Shown one piece after another: positions 18,101 to 20,571 of a DNA stretch of 20,571 nucleotides. The stretch is taken from NCBI GenBank assembly GCA_025526915.1, contig JAHLKH010000321.1:1-20571 (forward strand), given 5' to 3'. The position numbers were made by a program, and so were the translations under genes. The notes below the pieces were generated by a model that was given only the letters and a program-made list of their open reading frames with translations, had not been told where the DNA came from and did no database searches. The stretch comes from Entophlyctis helioformis (taxonomy: Eukaryota > Chytridiomycota > Chytridiomycetes > Chytridiales > Chytriomycetaceae). Positions within the stretch are counted from its first letter, which is position 1. Each line of letters begins with the position of its first letter.

Positions 18101-20571
18101 CAGCACCCTGGCCACCAGAGGTGCTGTTTGTGAGCACCTTGAGCAGATCATTTGCCGATGGTACTGCCCGTTGTAGTGGTGGCTCGATGGCTGGTGGTTG
18201 GGCATCGGTGCTGCTGGATGCTGCGGCTACTGCTGCTGGTGCTGCTGTTGCTACTGCTGCTGTGTCGTCGGTGAAGGTGCAGATCTTGACCATTGTGCCC
18301 ACCTCAAGTCTCACCAAGTCGCCATAGTGAGCAATGTCGGTGTTGCTGCAGAGCGGGCCTTCGCCGTACATGCGCTGGGCATTAACGGGCCATCTGAGGA
18401 CGCATCCAGCGGCGTAGAGCCACGCGCTCTCGTCCTTGAAGTGATCAGGATCAATATACACATATTCCATCTCACCATTCCTCCTGGCCTCCATGACGCA
18501 GAACTTGAGTGGCAGCGGTGCATCTGGGTCAAGTGCGACGAGCTCTTCAACGATGGCGCCGATCATAGTGATGCATGCATGCCGCACGTCGGCCGTGTAT
18601 TGGTACACGCCATTGAAGATGCTTTCTGAGACCGAACCGCGGGTCTGTGTTGCCGGCGCCGTCTTGGCCTGGTGTCCAAAATACTTTGCAAGCATTGGAT
18701 CTCCAGAGAGCATTTCCTGTATGTAGCACAAGTCAGCATACACAAAGCCAGACATGCAGAGCAACCTGGCAATCCAAACTCATACCTCCATTTTGACGAT
18801 CTGCTCAGGGCGATTGTATGTGCTCTCCACTGGCCTTGCCTCATTGCCATGGATGGCAGCAGCAGCTGTCATGACTGGCAATGCCATCATGCGGTGGATC
18901 TTTTCAAGCATCTGCTCTATCGCCGATCTTTCACCACGCACACATCTGTCAAAGAACGCACCGGTCAGCACACACACTCAAGGCACATGCCATGCCATAT
19001 GCCACTTACGCCCGTGTCTCGGCATCAGATGGAGCCTGGCGGGCTTGCCTGCTTGCATCCTTCTTGTGCTCCTGGATGAACTTCTTGGTCTTGGCCTTCT
19101 CAGCTTGCTCAGCTCGCTCCTTATCACGCTCAGCCTGCATGGCCGGTGTGACCAGGTATGGATCCTGCCGTGGTTGAATGCAATGTTAGGCGTCCATCTT
19201 GAATGTGCACAAGATGCTCGCAATCACAAGCCTGCAGTTCAACTCACAGTCGTCCTTGTGTCTTGAAGCACACCAATGTGAAAGACCTTGTCGCAATCTG
19301 TGCCTCTATCATCTGCGGCTCGAGGTGGCAGCAGCATCTTGCATGGTTTTGGTGGCTTGACAGCCTGTTGAGTGGAAGGATAAGCAATTGCAGCAAGCCG
19401 TCACATGCAAACAGAGCCAGCAAATGCAAAGACGCACCGGTACTCGATTGATAATTGACTGCAGCATCTGCTTTGCTTGGTCATAACACTCGCCAAATTC
19501 TGACACTTGGAAATCAGCATGCCTGACATCCGTTGGGTTTGTCAGGGCATTGAGCGTCTTTATGGCCGTTTCGCGAATATTGGCAACAGCTTCTGGGGTC
19601 GCAATCCGTGTGCTCCTTCTGAGCGGCTGCTTTGTCTTTTTACCCTTGACTGTCACACAAATGCCATGATCAGTGGTGAATACACAATGCCACACTGTGT
19701 CAACCCATGCAGAGCGAACCTGGCGTTTTTAGACGCCTGAAAGATGCGCATTTCAAGCCTGGATACTTCTTGAGCCGCTCATTCAGTCTTGCTATCACAT
19801 TCTGCTCGCCCAGTAATGGATCAAGCCGACAGCATTGAAGATCAGCAACAGCATGCAGTGGACAGCCAAGACACGCATCCAAGCCTCGCAAAACCCACCA
19901 ATGCATGATAAAGAATCTTGCCAGCCGGGCTGAGCCTTGCATATGCTTCTTTAGCGATACGCCAGTCATGCACAGCCTGCAGCAGCTGCTTGCTTGCATT
20001 CTCGCAGATATCAGCAAGGATGTCGCGACCGTTGAGAATGTCGTTGGCGAGGAGGTCTGCCGTGCATCGGAGAACGCAGCTAAACACGACACGGCAGCCA
20101 TTGAGCATGACAAAAACGTCGTCCAGTCGCCTTGTGTTGACAATGTGCTTGGCGAGCACCATGACTTCAATCCCGTGTAAGGTGCCAAACCGCACCACTG
20201 GCATTGCCCTTCAGCTGCTGTGCCGTGTGGCTCAAGCAGCAGTCATTGCAGGCCGTGCATGCAGAGGCAGATCTGCCAGTGGCATCCCTCAGAGTCCAGT
20301 GCCATGAGAATCCTCCAGAGATCACAAGCACGCCTACTTTTTTCGAGCCGAGGCGGCCCTGTTGGCAGTCCTGCTGTTGCCATTGGATGATGCATGCATT
20401 CATGTCAATGCCATGCTGTCCAAGTGCATCCAAAGCAAGACTTACAGCGGTATCATTTGAGCAAAAACATCCCCATAACAACCATGGCTTTGGTCTGTGA
20501 ACTCTCCAATATCCGCTCCAGTTTCGTCACAGTTGAGAAACCACCGCGAAGGCATTGCTGAACGATTGAGC
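15133..20571 (-). CDS. Fanzor-type (eukaryotic TnpB-like) RNA-guided nuclease with very long N-terminus
   Basis: The model has exons 20446-20555, 19899-20208, 19720-19801, 19438-19649, 19248-19364, 19010-19164, 18786-18945, 17321-18716, 16879-17253, 16735-16815, 16621-16670, 16311-16543, 16089-16239, 15725-15985 and 15133-15651. All joins are in phase, giving 1,403 residues from the Met at 20555; the frame stays open to the window edge. The C-terminal core has T-D-G (951-953), RuvC-I SFDWGQR (D1051), AFGID (D1205), NENLTS (E1237), a zinc ribbon C1244/C1247/C1264/C1267 and RuvC-III HRD (D1274) followed by GATNI. Fanzors are programmable RNA-guided DNA nucleases related to transposon TnpB. Residues 1-900 are unrecognised: a basic NLS-like KGKKTKQPLRR (169-179), a charged helix (286-315) and an Ala-rich linker (533-563). 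The intron at 20209-20445 may instead hold a small in-frame exon. Confidence 0.85.
15653..15677 (+). repeat. TG microsatellite forming the last Fanzor acceptor
   Basis: A (TG)n tract at the 3' end of the last Fanzor intron. On the coding strand it reads (CA)n ending in CACAG, directly before the zinc-ribbon exon, in place of a polypyrimidine tract. Confidence 0.9.
15993..16012 (+). repeat. ATGCC pentamer repeat inside a Fanzor intron
   Basis: Four perfect ATGCC units inside the intron at 15986-16088, close to its acceptor. Confidence 0.9.

Noticed and set aside
14184..20571. Terminal inverted repeats or target-site duplication bounding the Fanzor locus
   Set aside because: I found no convincing match between the 3' flank and any sequence at the 5' side. 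The 5' boundary lies at or beyond the window edge, so neither presence nor absence can be claimed.

Overview
The window comes from a compact, GC-rich eukaryotic nuclear genome. Genes are split by short GT-AG introns (mostly 60-120 nt) and two probable GC-AG introns. Gaps between genes are short and AATAAA signals sit on or just after stop codons. Two small proteins of the Stf2/Tma10 type (GNWGKPGDE motif), a fungal family as I know it, and a Fanzor-type gene point to a fungus, perhaps an early-diverging zoosporic lineage. That placement is inference. I cannot name the species.

Left half (1-10,547), housekeeping. A partial plus-strand gene of unknown function (ends 1614) faces a minus-strand SNU23/ZMAT2 splicing factor (1695-2758). 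Next, on the minus strand, is a small single-span membrane protein with three copies of an R-G-H-A-I-V-R-S-R-S type repeat (2820-3857). A 746-bp divergent promoter follows, with tandem CGATAAG and CACGTG modules. It serves RRP1 (4604-7079), which is followed 138 bp later on the same strand by NOP14 (7218-10,547). RRP1 acts on the large ribosomal subunit and NOP14 on the small one, so this is a ribosome-biogenesis pair.

Middle (10,548-14,880). An intronless tRNA-Arg(ACG) on the minus strand has its own upstream TATA element and T-run terminator. Then come a low-complexity Ala/Ser-rich protein (11,309-12,073) and two Stf2/Tma10-like hydrophilin genes in tandem (12,661-13,333 and 13,986-14,183), separated by simple repeats.

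Right end (about 14,880-20,571), the most interesting part. A minus-strand gene with 14 modelled introns encodes a protein of about 1,400 residues. Its C-terminal third carries the hallmarks of the eukaryotic TnpB relatives called Fanzor: a T-D-G strand, RuvC-I (SFDWGQR), a zinc ribbon (CPQC...CIPC) and RuvC-III (HRD...GATNI). About 900 residues of unrecognised sequence precede the core. Directly after its stop codon lies a structured block of lower GC with several hairpins. Its position matches that of a Fanzor guide RNA (fRNA/omegaRNA), so this may be a complete RNA-guided nuclease locus with an unusual N-terminal region. No terminal repeats are visible; the 5' side runs to the edge of the window.

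Exon boundaries were worked out by hand from splice signals, reading-frame phase and family similarity. No search or folding program was run.
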